From contig JAXJXV010000011.1 in the NCBI GenBank assembly GCA_036307305.1, forward strand, positions 1 to 64,000: 64,000 nucleotides of DNA, in the 5' to 3' direction. Below are positions 7,768-17,186 of this stretch, in pieces. Source of the DNA: SIG607 sp036307305. Lineage in GTDB: Bacteria > Bacillota > Clostridia > Oscillospirales > Acutalibacteraceae. Each line of letters opens with the position of its first letter. Positions within the stretch are counted from its first letter, which is position 1. The translations under genes were made by a program, and so were the position numbers. The notes beneath the pieces are model-generated. The model searched no databases. It was not told where the DNA came from and worked only from the letters and a program-made list of their open reading frames with translations.

Positions 7768-10761
7768 ATGTTACAGTTAAAAAACATCAAAAAGGATTAT
7801 ATTACAGGCAACCAGACCGTAAATGCACTAAAGGGTATAAATCTCACTTTCAGAAAAAGTGAATTTGTATCTATATTAGGTCCTTCAGGTTGCGGCAAGA
7901 CAACTATGCTTAACATCATCGGTGGGTTGGACAAATACAGTGACGGTGACCTAATTATTAACGACAGGTCAACTACCAACTACAACGACAGAGAATGGGA
8001 TACTTACCGTAATCATTCAATAGGCTTTGTTTTTCAGAGCTACAATCTGATACCGCATCAATCGGTATTACAGAACGTGGAACTTGCTCTCACCCTTTCA
8101 GGCGTATCTAAGAACGAAAGGCGTCAAAGAGCAAAACAGGCGCTGATTGACGTAGGTCTCGGCGAACAGATTAAGAAGAAACCAAGCGAAATGTCAGGAG
8201 GACAGATGCAGCGTGTAGCTATTGCAAGAGCTATCGTAAATAACCCCGACATTATTCTTGCCGACGAGCCTACAGGCGCTCTTGACAGCGAGACCAGTGT
8301 TGCCGTAATGGATATACTTAAAGAAATTTCAAAAGACAGACTGGTTATAATGGTTACTCATAATCCCGAACTTGCTGAAAAATATTCAACAAGAATCGTA
8401 CGTATGCTTGACGGTAATATAATTTCCGACTCTGACCCTGCTAATCCCGAAGAAAATCAAGAAGTTTCAAACGCTGCGTCTACTAAAAAAATAAAAGAAA
8501 GAAAACCGTCAATGAGTTTTGCTACTTCATTCGGTCTTTCTCTAAAAAACCTTATTACTAAAAAAGGCAGAACGATACTTACTTCCTTTGCAGGAAGTAT
8601 AGGTATCATCGGTATCGCTTTAATATTTGCTGTATCTAACGGAATGACAGCATTTATAAACAGCGTTCAGGAGGATACCCTTTCTTCCTACCCTCTTACC
8701 TTAGAATCGCAGCACACAGATATAGGCACACTTATGGAAACCTTTATCGCGGGGGCAAAATCAGAACACGCCCACGATAATGACGCGGTTTACCAAAAAC
8801 CTGCTCTATACGATATGGTCAACTCTCTTAACAGTCTAGAAAGCAGAGAAAACGACTTGAAAACCTTTAAAAAATATATTGAGGAGCATAGAACGTTAAC
8901 TACCAACAACGAACTTAACGGGGCATTAAACGGAATTAAATACACTTATAACGCCGATTTGCTCATTTATACCAAAAACGTTGATGATAATATTATTGTT
9001 TCCGATTCAAAAGAACTTATGACTGAGTTATTGTCAAAGTTTATGGGAGGAAATCTCACTTCAGATTCATCAGAATCTACCAGTTCACCTATTAGTATGA
9101 TAAGTTCTCCTACTACAATGGTTGGAATGTGGCAGGAAATGCTGTCAGGTGAAAACGGCAATCCCATTAACGAGCTGTACTTTAATCAGTATGATTTAAT
9201 ATACGGAACGTGGCCAACGTCATACAATGAAATCATACTTGTTGTGGACGAAAACAATGAGCTTGACGATATGACACTTTACGCTTTAGGTCTGGAATCA
9301 AAAGAGAAAATTGATAAAATTATTGATTCAGCTGTTAATAAAACTCCTTTGGAATATGAATCTCATAATTGGAGTTATGAAGAAATTTGCTCAATGGAAT
9401 TTAAAACGATTCTAAACAGCGATTGTTATATTTACGATTCGGAACAAGAAATATATACCGATTTGCGCAGCACAAGCACTGGCTTGAAATTTTTGTACGA
9501 CAACGGATTATCTCTGAAGGTAACCGGAATTATCAGACCCAACAAAGACGCTGTTTCAGCAATGCTTTCCGGCTCAAGTATAGGATATACTCATTTGCTT
9601 ACGGAATATATTGCCGAGAACAACAAGGAATCCGCCGCTATCAAAGCTCAGCTGGAAAACCAAAACAAAGATATTTTCACAGGACTTCCCTTTAAAGAAT
9701 CCACCGGTGAAATGACTAATGAAGAAAAAGAACAGGAATTCAGAGAACACGTTGCTTCATTAAACCAGAAAGAAAAGGCTGCTGCTTATATTAAGATTAT
9801 GTCTATCCCCTCAGATGAAATGCTAAACGCCTCAGTTGAAAACGCAATGAAAGATATGAACAGAGATGCTATATCCGAAACTCTTACAAAGGCTATGAGT
9901 CAACAAACAGGAATGGACAACGAAAGCATAGAAAAATATATAAGCAATATGTCGGATGAAGAGTTAAACACTCTTATGGAAGAAATGATTGCCGAGAACG
10001 TAAAGACTCAATATGCACAGTCAGTAACCGCCCAGCTTAACAATATGAGCGAACAACAGTTATCTATGGCGCTTGATATGGCAATTAAAAACTATACCAC
10101 CGAGCAATGCGCGAAATACCACGATGAAGTGCTTGAGTTTTCAAACAGCACCTATGAAGCAAATCTTCAAAAGTTAGGATTCATCGACCTTGAAAATCCG
10201 TCGACAATTAATCTGTATGCATCAAGCTTCGAAAATAAGGACGTTATTGAAGAATTTATTGCCGAATATAATGAGGGTGTCGATGAACTAGAAAAAATAA
10301 CCTATACCGATTACGTCGGTATTATGATGTCCTCGGTAACAACGATTATAAACGCAATTACCTACGTGCTAATTGCCTTCGTTGCCGTTTCCTTAATCGT
10401 TTCTTCAATAATGATTGGTGTAATAACACTTATTTCTGTTCAGGAAAGAACAAAAGAAATAGGAATACTCAGAGCCATCGGTGCTTCAAAAAAGAACGTT
10501 TCCAGTATGTTCAATGCAGAAACGGTAATTATCGGTTTCACTTCGGGCCTACTCGGTATAGCTGTAACCTATTTACTTTGTATTCCCATTAACGCCATAC
10601 TTCGAGCACTGACCGGTCTTTCTAATTTAAAAGCAATTTTACCAATAGAAATTGCAGTAATTCTAATTATAATCAGTATATTACTAACCTTACTTGCAGG
10701 TATTATTCCTTCAAAAAGTGCCGCAAAGAAAGACCCTGTTATTGCTCTTAGAACCGAATAA
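7768..10761 (+). CDS. MacB-like ABC transporter, fused ATPase and FtsX-type permease
   Basis: A 997-aa fusion. Residues 1-230 are a MacB/LolD-type ATPase (Walker A GPSGCGKTT, signature MSGGQMQRVAIARA, Walker B IILADEPTGALD). A transmembrane helix lies near residue 275, followed by an extracytoplasmic region of over 500 residues rich in acidic residues, Asn, Met and Gln. The FtsX permease core with three helices begins near 860 (ITYVLIAFVAVSLIVSSIM, VQERTKEIGILRAIGASKKN). Such mechanotransmission-type ABC proteins expel peptides or act on envelope complexes without carrying substrate through the membrane. GAAAGGA precedes the ATG at 7768. No sensor kinase or bacteriocin gene is adjacent, so the substrate is unknown. 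Confidence 0.88.
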   Translation: MLQLKNIKKDYITGNQTVNALKGINLTFRKSEFVSILGPSGCGKTTMLNIIGGLDKYSDGDLIINDRSTTNYNDREWDTYRNHSIGFVFQSYNLIPHQSVLQNVELALTLSGVSKNERRQRAKQALIDVGLGEQIKKKPSEMSGGQMQRVAIARAIVNNPDIILADEPTGALDSETSVAVMDILKEISKDRLVIMVTHNPELAEKYSTRIVRMLDGNIISDSDPANPEENQEVSNAASTKKIKERKPSMSFATSFGLSLKNLITKKGRTILTSFAGSIGIIGIALIFAVSNGMTAFINSVQEDTLSSYPLTLESQHTDIGTLMETFIAGAKSEHAHDNDAVYQKPALYDMVNSLNSLESRENDLKTFKKYIEEHRTLTTNNELNGALNGIKYTYNADLLIYTKNVDDNIIVSDSKELMTELLSKFMGGNLTSDSSESTSSPISMISSPTTMVGMWQEMLSGENGNPINELYFNQYDLIYGTWPTSYNEIILVVDENNELDDMTLYALGLESKEKIDKIIDSAVNKTPLEYESHNWSYEEICSMEFKTILNSDCYIYDSEQEIYTDLRSTSTGLKFLYDNGLSLKVTGIIRPNKDAVSAMLSGSSIGYTHLLTEYIAENNKESAAIKAQLENQNKDIFTGLPFKESTGEMTNEEKEQEFREHVASLNQKEKAAAYIKIMSIPSDEMLNASVENAMKDMNRDAISETLTKAMSQQTGMDNESIEKYISNMSDEELNTLMEEMIAENVKTQYAQSVTAQLNNMSEQQLSMALDMAIKNYTTEQCAKYHDEVLEFSNSTYEANLQKLGFIDLENPSTINLYASSFENKDVIEEFIAEYNEGVDELEKITYTDYVGIMMSSVTTIINAITYVLIAFVAVSLIVSSIMIGVITLISVQERTKEIGILRAIGASKKNVSSMFNAETVIIGFTSGLLGIAVTYLLCIPINAILRALTGLSNLKAILPIEIAVILIIISILLTLLAGIIPSKSAAKKDPVIALRTE

Positions 10762-10764
10762 AAA

Positions 10765-10794
10765 ATACCCGAAAATCCAAAGATTTTCGGGTAT
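10765..10794. terminator. Bidirectional terminator between convergent genes
   Basis: Perfect 13-bp stem (ATACCCGAAAATC/GATTTTCGGGTAT) with a CAAA loop, between the plus-strand MacB-like gene and the minus-strand PP-loop gene, whose stop codon it touches. Confidence 0.75.
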
Positions 10795-11615
10795 TAATAT
10801 TTTTCAAGAAAAGAGTGAAGTTCTCCCTTATCCTGTTCTCGCCAACCAACAATTTGTGACAAATTAACATTATGCAGACTTCTGAACACATTATCATCAA
10901 CAGCAGGATTAATTTTCTTTATTTCTTTAATAAGATTTTTAATTTCCTTCCGTTTTGAGAGTCCTTCATAAATTTCACTATCCTCAGTAAAACGACAGGC
11001 GCACTGTAAAAATTTAAGTTCATTATAATTTGTCCAGGAAACGATATCCTTTTCTTTAATCTTATAAAGTGGTCTTATAAGCTCCATATTTTCAAAATTA
11101 GTGCTATGAAGTTTAGGAAGCATAGTTTTGATTTCAGAAGAATACATCATACTCATAAGAACCGTTTCGATAACATCATCAAAATGGTGACCGAGAGCTA
11201 TTTTATTACAACCTAACGACTGTGCTTTCGCATATAAAGCCCCTCTTCTCATTCTAGCGCATAGATAGCAAGGTGAGCCGTCAACGTCTTTGACTATATC
11301 GAATATAGAGCTTTCAAAAATTTCAACAGGTATTTGTAGCAGTTCCATGTTGGCGTCTAAAAGTTCACGGTTATCTTGGCGATATCCCGGGTCCATACAA
11401 ATATACACTACATCAAAATTTACTTCTGAGTGGCGGTGAAGCTCCTGCATACATTTGGCCAGTAAAACGGAATCCTTTCCACCGGAAATGCAGACGGCAA
11501 TTTTATCACCTTCCTTTATAAGTTCATAGTCGTTAAGTGCGCCGCAAAACTTATTCCAGATAGGTTTTCTGAATTTTTTAATAATGCTTCTTTCAATTTC
11601 TTTAACTCGATCCGT
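10794..11615 (-). CDS. TtcA-like PP-loop ATPase, ACG start proposed
   Basis: PP-loop enzyme of the TtcA/TilS superfamily (273 aa), likely an adenylating tRNA-modifying enzyme such as a 2-thiocytidine synthase. The ATP-binding P-loop is ICISGGKDSVLLAK. Next come SPCYLCARMRRG (a CxxC pair) and ALGHHFDDVIETVLMSM, then LPKLHSTNF and CACRFTE, which complete the TtcA cysteine pattern. An ATG at 11450 would delete the P-loop, so it is not the start. The frame is open upstream to 11624 without ATG, GTG or TTG. AGGCGGTG followed seven bases later by ACG at 11615 gives the family N-terminus (DRVKEIERSIIKKFRKPIW). Either ACG initiates or the start was mutated or mis-sequenced. Confidence 0.85.
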   Translation of the reverse strand, partial: TDRVKEIERSIIKKFRKPIWNKFCGALNDYELIKEGDKIAVCISGGKDSVLLAKCMQELHRHSEVNFDVVYICMDPGYRQDNRELLDANMELLQIPVEIFESSIFDIVKDVDGSPCYLCARMRRGALYAKAQSLGCNKIALGHHFDDVIETVLMSMMYSSEIKTMLPKLHSTNFENMELIRPLYKIKEKDIVSWTNYNELKFLQCACRFTEDSEIYEGLSKRKEIKNLIKEIKKINPAVDDNVFRSLHNVNLSQIVGWREQDKGELHSFLEKY

Positions 11616-11637
11616 AAAAAATCACCGCCTAAAATTA

Positions 11638-11677
11638 AAAATACCGACTCTGTAATTATACACAGAATCGGTATTTT
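11638..11677 (-). terminator. Terminator downstream of the NhaC antiporter
   Basis: A 15-bp stem with one mismatch (AAATACCGACTCTGT against ACAGAATCGGTATTT) and T-runs on both strands. It separates the antiporter gene from the PP-loop gene on the same strand. Confidence 0.7.
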
Positions 11678-11691
11678 TTTCAAGTCATTTA

Positions 11692-13473
11692 TTAAGCTTT
11701 CTTAACTGTAATTTTTTTGATAATAAACAGTACAGCAACCATCATTACAACAGCAATAGCTAAAGAAATCCAAGCATTCATAATGAAAGGAGCTATAAGG
11801 AAGTTAACGAACGAAACAGCAGCAACAGTTATTGCATACGGAAGCTGTGTAGATACGTGATTCAAGTGGTCACACTGAGCGCCGGCAGAGGACATAATTG
11901 TGGTATCCGAAATCGGAGAACAGTGGTCACCGCATACAGCACCTGCAAGACACGCGGATATACCGATAATCATAAGTGAGTAATTGTCGGGGAAGATTGC
12001 GGTAACAATAGGAATAAGTATACCGAAGGTACCCCAAGACGTACCGGTAGCAAAAGCAAGTATACAAGCAACAATGAAAATAATTGCAGGTAGGAACTGC
12101 TGAAGTCCAGCAGCGCCGTTCATAAGCATTGCAACGTAAACCTTTGCTCCGAGAAGACCAGTCATATTCTTAAGTGCGGTTGCCATAGTAAGAATAAGAA
12201 TCGCCGATACCATAGCTTTAAAGCCTGTAGGAATGCTATCCATAGATTCCTTAAAGGAAACAACCTTTCTGATAGCGAAGTAAATAATAGAAATAATCAG
12301 AGCAATAAGTGCGCCCCATGGTAGACCAACGGTTGCATCAGTATTAGAAAACGCTTCAATAAAGTTAAGTCCCTCAAATGTGTTACCGTTACCATTATAA
12401 ACTAGAGCAATGATACAGAATACTATAAGAGCAACTATCGGGAAAATTATATCAAGTACAATACCCTTTTCATTACCTTTTTCCATTTCGGCTGACTCAG
12501 CATTATTCTGCCCACTTGTAAATAAATCACCATTAAGAGCGTTTTCTTCATGCTTCTTCATTGGACCGTAATCGAACTTCATAAGTGTAATACCGATGAT
12601 AAACACAAAAGTAAGAAGTGAATAGAAGTTATAAGGAATTGCCTCAATAAAGAGTTTAAGACCCTGTCCCTCTTCTGCATAGCTTGCAACAGCAGCAGCC
12701 CAGGAAGAAATAGGAGCAATCATACATACAGGTGCAGCAGTCGCATCAATAAGGTATGCAAACTTTGAACGTGAAATTTTATTAGAGTCAGTAACTGGCT
12801 TCATAATTGAGCCAACGGTAAGACAGTTAAAATAGTCGTCTATGAAAATAAGTACACCCAAAACAAAGGTTGCAATAGATGCACCTACTCTGGATTTTAT
12901 GTTCTTCTCAGCCCATCTACCGAAAGCAGCAGAACCGCCAGATTTATTGATAAGAGCAACCATAATACCAAGAATTACAAGGAAAACGAAAATACCTGCA
13001 GTTCCTGAAACAGCCTCAATAAGACCACCTTCAATGATGTTATCAACAGTGTGGGTTATATTGAAATTTGCCGCAAGTAAACCACCTGCCACTATACCGA
13101 TAAACAAAGAAGAATAAACTTCTTTGGTTATGAGAGCAAGTCCAATAGCAATAATCGGAGGAATTAATGCCCAAAAGGATGCATAGAAAGGAACCTCGCC
13201 TCTTACAGTATCAAGAGCAACCTCGACGTTTGCATCAAAATCAGGGTCCTCAGCTTTATTGGTAGTATATTCATCGAGATACTCTACCGCTGCATCGTAA
13301 TCGGCATATTCGTTGTTTTCGGTAACAACGATATCCTCAACAGAAACAGTGCCGTCGCTTACGCCAGTAACAGGTGTCTCTTCTGCAATTACCGGAACGA
13401 TAATAAAAGCCATAAGAGAAACTATTAACGACATAAGGATAGCAAATTTTTTGAAATTAGTGTTTCTAATCAT
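11692..13473 (-). CDS. NhaC-family Na+/H+ antiporter
   Basis: Polytopic membrane protein (593 aa) with about 12 hydrophobic segments, likely exchanging sodium for protons. Recognisable NhaC-family segments are FIDDYFNCLTVG, ATAAPVCMIAPISSWAAA, FATGTSWGTFGILIPI and GAVCGDHCSPISDTTIMSSAGA. Residues 1-30 resemble a signal sequence and are followed by an acidic extracytoplasmic segment of about 60 residues before the first core helix, a common arrangement in clostridial members. AAGGAGG precedes the ATG at 13473; an upstream ATG at 13500 lies before that ribosome binding site. The divergent AraC gene suggests local regulation. An amino-acid antiporter of the same superfamily is an alternative. 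Confidence 0.85.
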   Translation of the reverse strand: MIRNTNFKKFAILMSLIVSLMAFIIVPVIAEETPVTGVSDGTVSVEDIVVTENNEYADYDAAVEYLDEYTTNKAEDPDFDANVEVALDTVRGEVPFYASFWALIPPIIAIGLALITKEVYSSLFIGIVAGGLLAANFNITHTVDNIIEGGLIEAVSGTAGIFVFLVILGIMVALINKSGGSAAFGRWAEKNIKSRVGASIATFVLGVLIFIDDYFNCLTVGSIMKPVTDSNKISRSKFAYLIDATAAPVCMIAPISSWAAAVASYAEEGQGLKLFIEAIPYNFYSLLTFVFIIGITLMKFDYGPMKKHEENALNGDLFTSGQNNAESAEMEKGNEKGIVLDIIFPIVALIVFCIIALVYNGNGNTFEGLNFIEAFSNTDATVGLPWGALIALIISIIYFAIRKVVSFKESMDSIPTGFKAMVSAILILTMATALKNMTGLLGAKVYVAMLMNGAAGLQQFLPAIIFIVACILAFATGTSWGTFGILIPIVTAIFPDNYSLMIIGISACLAGAVCGDHCSPISDTTIMSSAGAQCDHLNHVSTQLPYAITVAAVSFVNFLIAPFIMNAWISLAIAVVMMVAVLFIIKKITVKKA

Positions 13474-13503
13474 AAAATAAACCTCCTTAAGTTTATACAT
13501 TGA

Positions 13504-13532
13504 ATGTTATCATATTTTACAATTTATGTCAA
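13504..13532 (-). promoter_or_regulatory. Sigma-A promoter of the NhaC antiporter
   Basis: Minus-strand TTGACA (13527-13532), 17-bp spacer, TAACAT (13504-13509), about 30 bp before the start codon and back to back with the AraC promoter. Confidence 0.65.
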
Positions 13533-13557
13533 TATTTTTATCATTTAAAAATTATTA

Positions 13558-13586
13558 TTGTCATAACACAAATTTTATGATAATAT
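13558..13586 (+). promoter_or_regulatory. Sigma-A promoter of the AraC-family regulator
   Basis: TTGTCA (13558-13563), 17-bp spacer, TAATAT (13581-13586). Its -35 lies 26 bp from that of the divergent antiporter promoter, so one bound regulator could control both. Confidence 0.6.
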
Positions 13587-13615
13587 AAAAAAAATTAACG
13601 TAAATGGAGAATAGT

Positions 13616-14398
13616 ATGTTTTATCAACACGACCACCCAACCTCGCGTGTAGGTAAAGGTAATTGCCTTATCAACGGCGAACACTTACACAATGAAATAG
13701 AAATTGTTTTTTGTACAAAAGGCAGTTTTATTGCCGTCATTGATTCAAAACAAACTACGGTAAACGAAGGACAGTTTGCAATTGCTTTTCCTAATCAAAG
13801 CCATTATTATCTGACTGACGATACCGTTGACTTAGAGTTTTATTTAATGATACTGAGTACGAAACTTCTCACAGAATTCGGTCAGATTTTCTCTAACTTT
13901 CTCCCTGAAAATACCGTAGCAACAGCCACAAATTATGATGATTTGACTCAATGGCTATGCGCCGCTGCACAGTATAGTGACAAGGATGACCCATACAGCC
14001 AAACAAAGCATAGCTCTTTTTGCAGAATAATATGCGCTGAACTATTTTCGTATTTAAAATTTATTCCCATAAAGAAAATGGATACAAGTGTTATAGGCAG
14101 TCTTATTGATTACTGTAACAATAACTATATGAATGATATACACCTAAGCGATTTAGAAGAGCAGCTTCACACCAATAAATACTACATATCACATATTTTT
14201 AAAAATAAAATCAAAATGGGATTCAATGAGTACATACATACGCTGCGAATAAAAAGAGCCTGTGACTTATTAAACAAGAATGAATTAACCGTTACTGAAA
14301 TTGCGTCAGAAGTTGGGTATAATTCATTAAGGAGTTTTAACCGCTCCTTCCAGCAAATAAAAGGTATGACACCCAGCCAATATAAGAAAAGAAAGTAA
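13616..14398 (+). CDS. AraC-family transcriptional regulator
   Basis: A 260-aa one-component regulator. The N-terminal half is a cupin sensor (HLHNEIEIVFCTKGSFIAVI, FAIAFPNQSHYY). The C-terminal 100 residues are two helix-turn-helix motifs of AraC/XylS type (LHTNKYYISHIFKNK, then VTEIASEVGYNSLRSFNRSFQ and GMTPSQYKK). GGAG at 13606-13609 fits the ATG at 13616; the ATG at 13604 overlaps that site and would add only four residues. It diverges from the NhaC antiporter and most simply regulates it. The ligand is unknown; sugars are usual for this cupin type, so regulation of the downstream glucanotransferase is a weaker possibility. Confidence 0.85.
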   Translation: MFYQHDHPTSRVGKGNCLINGEHLHNEIEIVFCTKGSFIAVIDSKQTTVNEGQFAIAFPNQSHYYLTDDTVDLEFYLMILSTKLLTEFGQIFSNFLPENTVATATNYDDLTQWLCAAAQYSDKDDPYSQTKHSSFCRIICAELFSYLKFIPIKKMDTSVIGSLIDYCNNNYMNDIHLSDLEEQLHTNKYYISHIFKNKIKMGFNEYIHTLRIKRACDLLNKNELTVTEIASEVGYNSLRSFNRSFQQIKGMTPSQYKKRK

Positions 14399-14417
14399 GT
14401 TTTACTTACTTTCTTTT

Positions 14418-15911
14418 TTACTGTCTAGCTATATTTACACGCCTGTATACCGTAGCAACATCTTTAATTATTTGTGCAAGCCAATCGTTTATGCACCCCG
14501 AATCAATTCTCCATGTCCAGTTATCTCCCACGGTAGACGGTATATTAATTCTGGCTTCACTTCCCATTCCACAAAAATCCTGAATTGGAATTATAACCGT
14601 ATCAGCCGAAGTTGAATAAGCTGTTTTAATCATTGCCCAATTAATCGGGTCCTCCCCCGTTACTCTCATATAGTTATTTGCAAATTTTAAATCCCTATCT
14701 GAAAGCACATCCGCCCAACCAACAACTGTATCGTTATCATGTGTTCCTGTGTATACTACGCAGTTTTTACCGAAATTGTGAGGAAGATACTCACTATCAG
14801 AATCATCGTCAAAAGCAAATTCAAGGACTTTCATTCCGGGAAAGCCCGAAGCATCCAACATACGCTTGACTTCTTCAGTCATAAAGCCTAAATCCTCAGC
14901 AATAATAGGTAATTCACCGAGTTTTTTCTTAACGAAATCAAAAAAATGAATACCGGGTCCCTTTACCCAAATACCGCCGGTAGCATCCTTATCACCAAAC
15001 GGAATTGCATAATATGACTCAAAGCCTCTGAAATGGTCTATTCTCACAACATCATAAAGAGATAACGTATATTTAATACGGCGAAGCCACCAATCGTAAG
15101 GCGTTATGGAATTTTTCATTTCTTTCCAATTATATAACGGATTTCCCCAAAGCTGTCCGCTTTTTGAAAATTCATCAGGTGGACAACCAGCTACCCTTTT
15201 GGGCAATAAATTTTCATCAAGCTCGAACTGACTTGGTGCGCACCACACGTCAGCACTGTCGTATGCAACGTATATAGGTATATCGCCAATTATTTTGATA
15301 CCGTTATCGTTAGCATAGTTTTTAAGTTCAAACCATTGTTTTTCAAAAAGATATTGCAGCATCATAAAGAAATCTATATCTTCTTTATACAGCTTCTTAG
15401 CTTCTTTTAATGCTTGTTTATCACGGTATTTAAGTTCGTTCTTCCAATTATCCCAGCTTTTAGAATCATTAGCATTTTTAAGCGCCATGAACAAAGCGTA
15501 ATCTTCTAACCAAAACAAATTTTTTCTTATAAATTCTTTATAATCTGACGGTGTTTTTTCAGCAAAACGGCTGTATGCTCTTCTAAGAACTGCGAATCTT
15601 TTCTGATATAGCAAGGCGTAATCAATTTTATTATTGTCACCCCAGTAGATATCAGAATATTCATTCTTTTTCAAATAACCGTCATCACAAAGTATATCTA
15701 AATCAATAAAATACGGATTACCTGCATAAGCTGAAAATGACTGATAAGGGGAATCTCCGTAGCTTGTAGGAGAAAGAGGCAAAATCTGCCAGTAACGTTG
15801 CCCTGCTTTTTTTAAAAAATCCACAAATCTATACGCTTCTTTACCAAAAGTTCCTATACCGTAATTACTAGGCAAAGAAAACACAGGCATTAATATTCCT
15901 GCACTTCTCAT
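14418..15911 (-). CDS. malQ: 4-alpha-glucanotransferase (amylomaltase)
   Basis: GH77 disproportionating enzyme (497 aa) that transfers maltodextrin segments between chains in the cytoplasm, releasing glucose. Family motifs are present in order: SAGILMPVFSLPSNYGIGTFG, WQILPLSPTSYGDSPYQSFS, GDIPIYVAYDSADVW, VVRIDHFRGFESYYAIP with the nucleophile Asp, IIAEDLGF with the acid/base Glu, and YTGTHDNDT with the third acidic residue. The start is the ATG at 15911, preceded by AAGGTGTG; the frame stays open for another 94 codons only because it runs through the GAPDH gene end. It belongs to glycogen or maltodextrin use, but no other gene of that pathway is adjacent. Confidence 0.95.
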   Translation of the reverse strand: MRSAGILMPVFSLPSNYGIGTFGKEAYRFVDFLKKAGQRYWQILPLSPTSYGDSPYQSFSAYAGNPYFIDLDILCDDGYLKKNEYSDIYWGDNNKIDYALLYQKRFAVLRRAYSRFAEKTPSDYKEFIRKNLFWLEDYALFMALKNANDSKSWDNWKNELKYRDKQALKEAKKLYKEDIDFFMMLQYLFEKQWFELKNYANDNGIKIIGDIPIYVAYDSADVWCAPSQFELDENLLPKRVAGCPPDEFSKSGQLWGNPLYNWKEMKNSITPYDWWLRRIKYTLSLYDVVRIDHFRGFESYYAIPFGDKDATGGIWVKGPGIHFFDFVKKKLGELPIIAEDLGFMTEEVKRMLDASGFPGMKVLEFAFDDDSDSEYLPHNFGKNCVVYTGTHDNDTVVGWADVLSDRDLKFANNYMRVTGEDPINWAMIKTAYSTSADTVIIPIQDFCGMGSEARINIPSTVGDNWTWRIDSGCINDWLAQIIKDVATVYRRVNIARQ

Positions 15912-15974
15912 ATAATCACACCTTAAAATAGTATATATTTCTATTATATACTGTTTAAAGCAAAAAACAACAAA

Positions 15975-16000
15975 AAATCGCTCTCTTTCGAGAGCGATTT
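15975..16000 (-). terminator. Terminator downstream of gap
   Basis: Stem AAATCGCTCTC/GAGAGCGATTT with a TTTC loop, 17 bases beyond the GAPDH stop codon. Confidence 0.75.
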
Positions 16001-16017
16001 TAAATTTAATGCAGAAA

Positions 16018-17028
16018 TTAGATTTCAGCGAAGTACTTAATAGTACGAACCATCTGGCTGGTGTAGGAATTCTCGTTATCATACCAAGAAACAACCTGTA
16101 CCTGATAGGTATCGTCGTCAATCTTAGTAACCATAGTCTGAGTAGCATCGAAGAGAGAACCATAGGTAATGCCGATGATATCAGAAGAAACAAGTTCCTC
16201 CTCAGTGTAGCCGAAGGAAGCAGAAGAAGCAGCCTTCATAGCAGCATTGATGCCTTCAGCAGTGATATCCTTACCCTTAACAACTGCAACAAGGATAGTT
16301 GTAGAACCGGTAGGAACAGGAACACGCTGAGCAGAACCGATGAGTTTGCCGTTAAGCTCAGGAATAACAAGACCGATAGCCTTAGCAGCACCAGTGCTGT
16401 TAGGAACGATATTGCAAGCAGCTGCACGAGCACGACGAAGGTCACCCTTTCTGTGAGGACCGTCAAGTACCATCTGGTCGCCTGTCCAAGCATGAACAGT
16501 AGTCATGATACCGCTCTGAATAGGAGCATATTTGTTAAGAGTGTCTGCCATAGGAGCAAGACAGTTAGTGGTGCAGGAAGCAGCAGAAATAATCTTGTCA
16601 TCAGCAGTAAGAGTGTTTTCGTTAACGCTGTAAACGATAGTGGGAAGGTCTTTGCCTGCAGGAGCAGAAATAACTACCTTCTTAGCACCGGCATCAATGT
16701 GAGCCTGTGACTTTTCTTTAGAGCAGTAGAAACCGGTACACTCAAGAACAACGTCTACACCGATTTCGCCCCAAGGAAGATTAGCAGCATCCTTTTCAGC
16801 ATAAATCTTGATAGTCTTACCGTCAACAGTAATGCTGTCTTCACCAGCAACTACGGTATCAGCGAGAGCATATCTACCCTGAGCAGAGTCGTACTTCAGA
16901 AGATGAGCAAGCATAGCAGGGCTGGTAAGGTCGTTGATAGCAACAACTTCATAACCCTCTGCACCGAACATCTGTCTGAAAGCCAGACGGCCAATACGGC
17001 CAAAACCATTAATAGCAACTTTAACCAT
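16018..17028 (-). CDS. gap: Glyceraldehyde-3-phosphate dehydrogenase, type I
   Basis: Glycolytic NAD-dependent enzyme (336 aa, normal length) that oxidises glyceraldehyde-3-phosphate to 1,3-bisphosphoglycerate. The NAD fold opens with VKVAINGFGRIGRLAFRQ. The catalytic cysteine is in SAASCTTNCLAP, the catalytic His in TTVHAWTGDQ, and the C-terminal SWYDNENSYTSQMVRT is conserved. GGAGG precedes the ATG by about eight bases. Codons look biased toward highly expressed usage, as expected for an abundant enzyme. Monocistronic, bounded by its own terminator. Confidence 0.98.
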   Translation of the reverse strand: MVKVAINGFGRIGRLAFRQMFGAEGYEVVAINDLTSPAMLAHLLKYDSAQGRYALADTVVAGEDSITVDGKTIKIYAEKDAANLPWGEIGVDVVLECTGFYCSKEKSQAHIDAGAKKVVISAPAGKDLPTIVYSVNENTLTADDKIISAASCTTNCLAPMADTLNKYAPIQSGIMTTVHAWTGDQMVLDGPHRKGDLRRARAAACNIVPNSTGAAKAIGLVIPELNGKLIGSAQRVPVPTGSTTILVAVVKGKDITAEGINAAMKAASSASFGYTEEELVSSDIIGITYGSLFDATQTMVTKIDDDTYQVQVVSWYDNENSYTSQMVRTIKYFAEI

Positions 17029-17186
17029 TGGAAAAACCTCCTAAAAAATTTTCAAGTTTTTGCTTCTATTATTCTATCCTAAAATGTGTAAATTTTCAAG
17101 ACCTTTTTGTTATTTTTTTATCATTCACAGCATTTTGGTATAAAATACGAAAAAAATAGCTGATAATGTTATAAAATATAATTATT

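Noticed and set aside
15912..16193. N-terminal extension of MalQ by 94 residues
   Set aside because: It runs antisense-free through the end of gap and its terminator on another frame; MalQ family proteins start at MRSAGILMP, where a ribosome binding site is present.
17029..17186. Possible gene between gap and the FAD protein
   Set aside because: Only AT-rich non-coding sequence was seen; the overlapping frame 17096-17278 is a shadow of the flavoprotein end.
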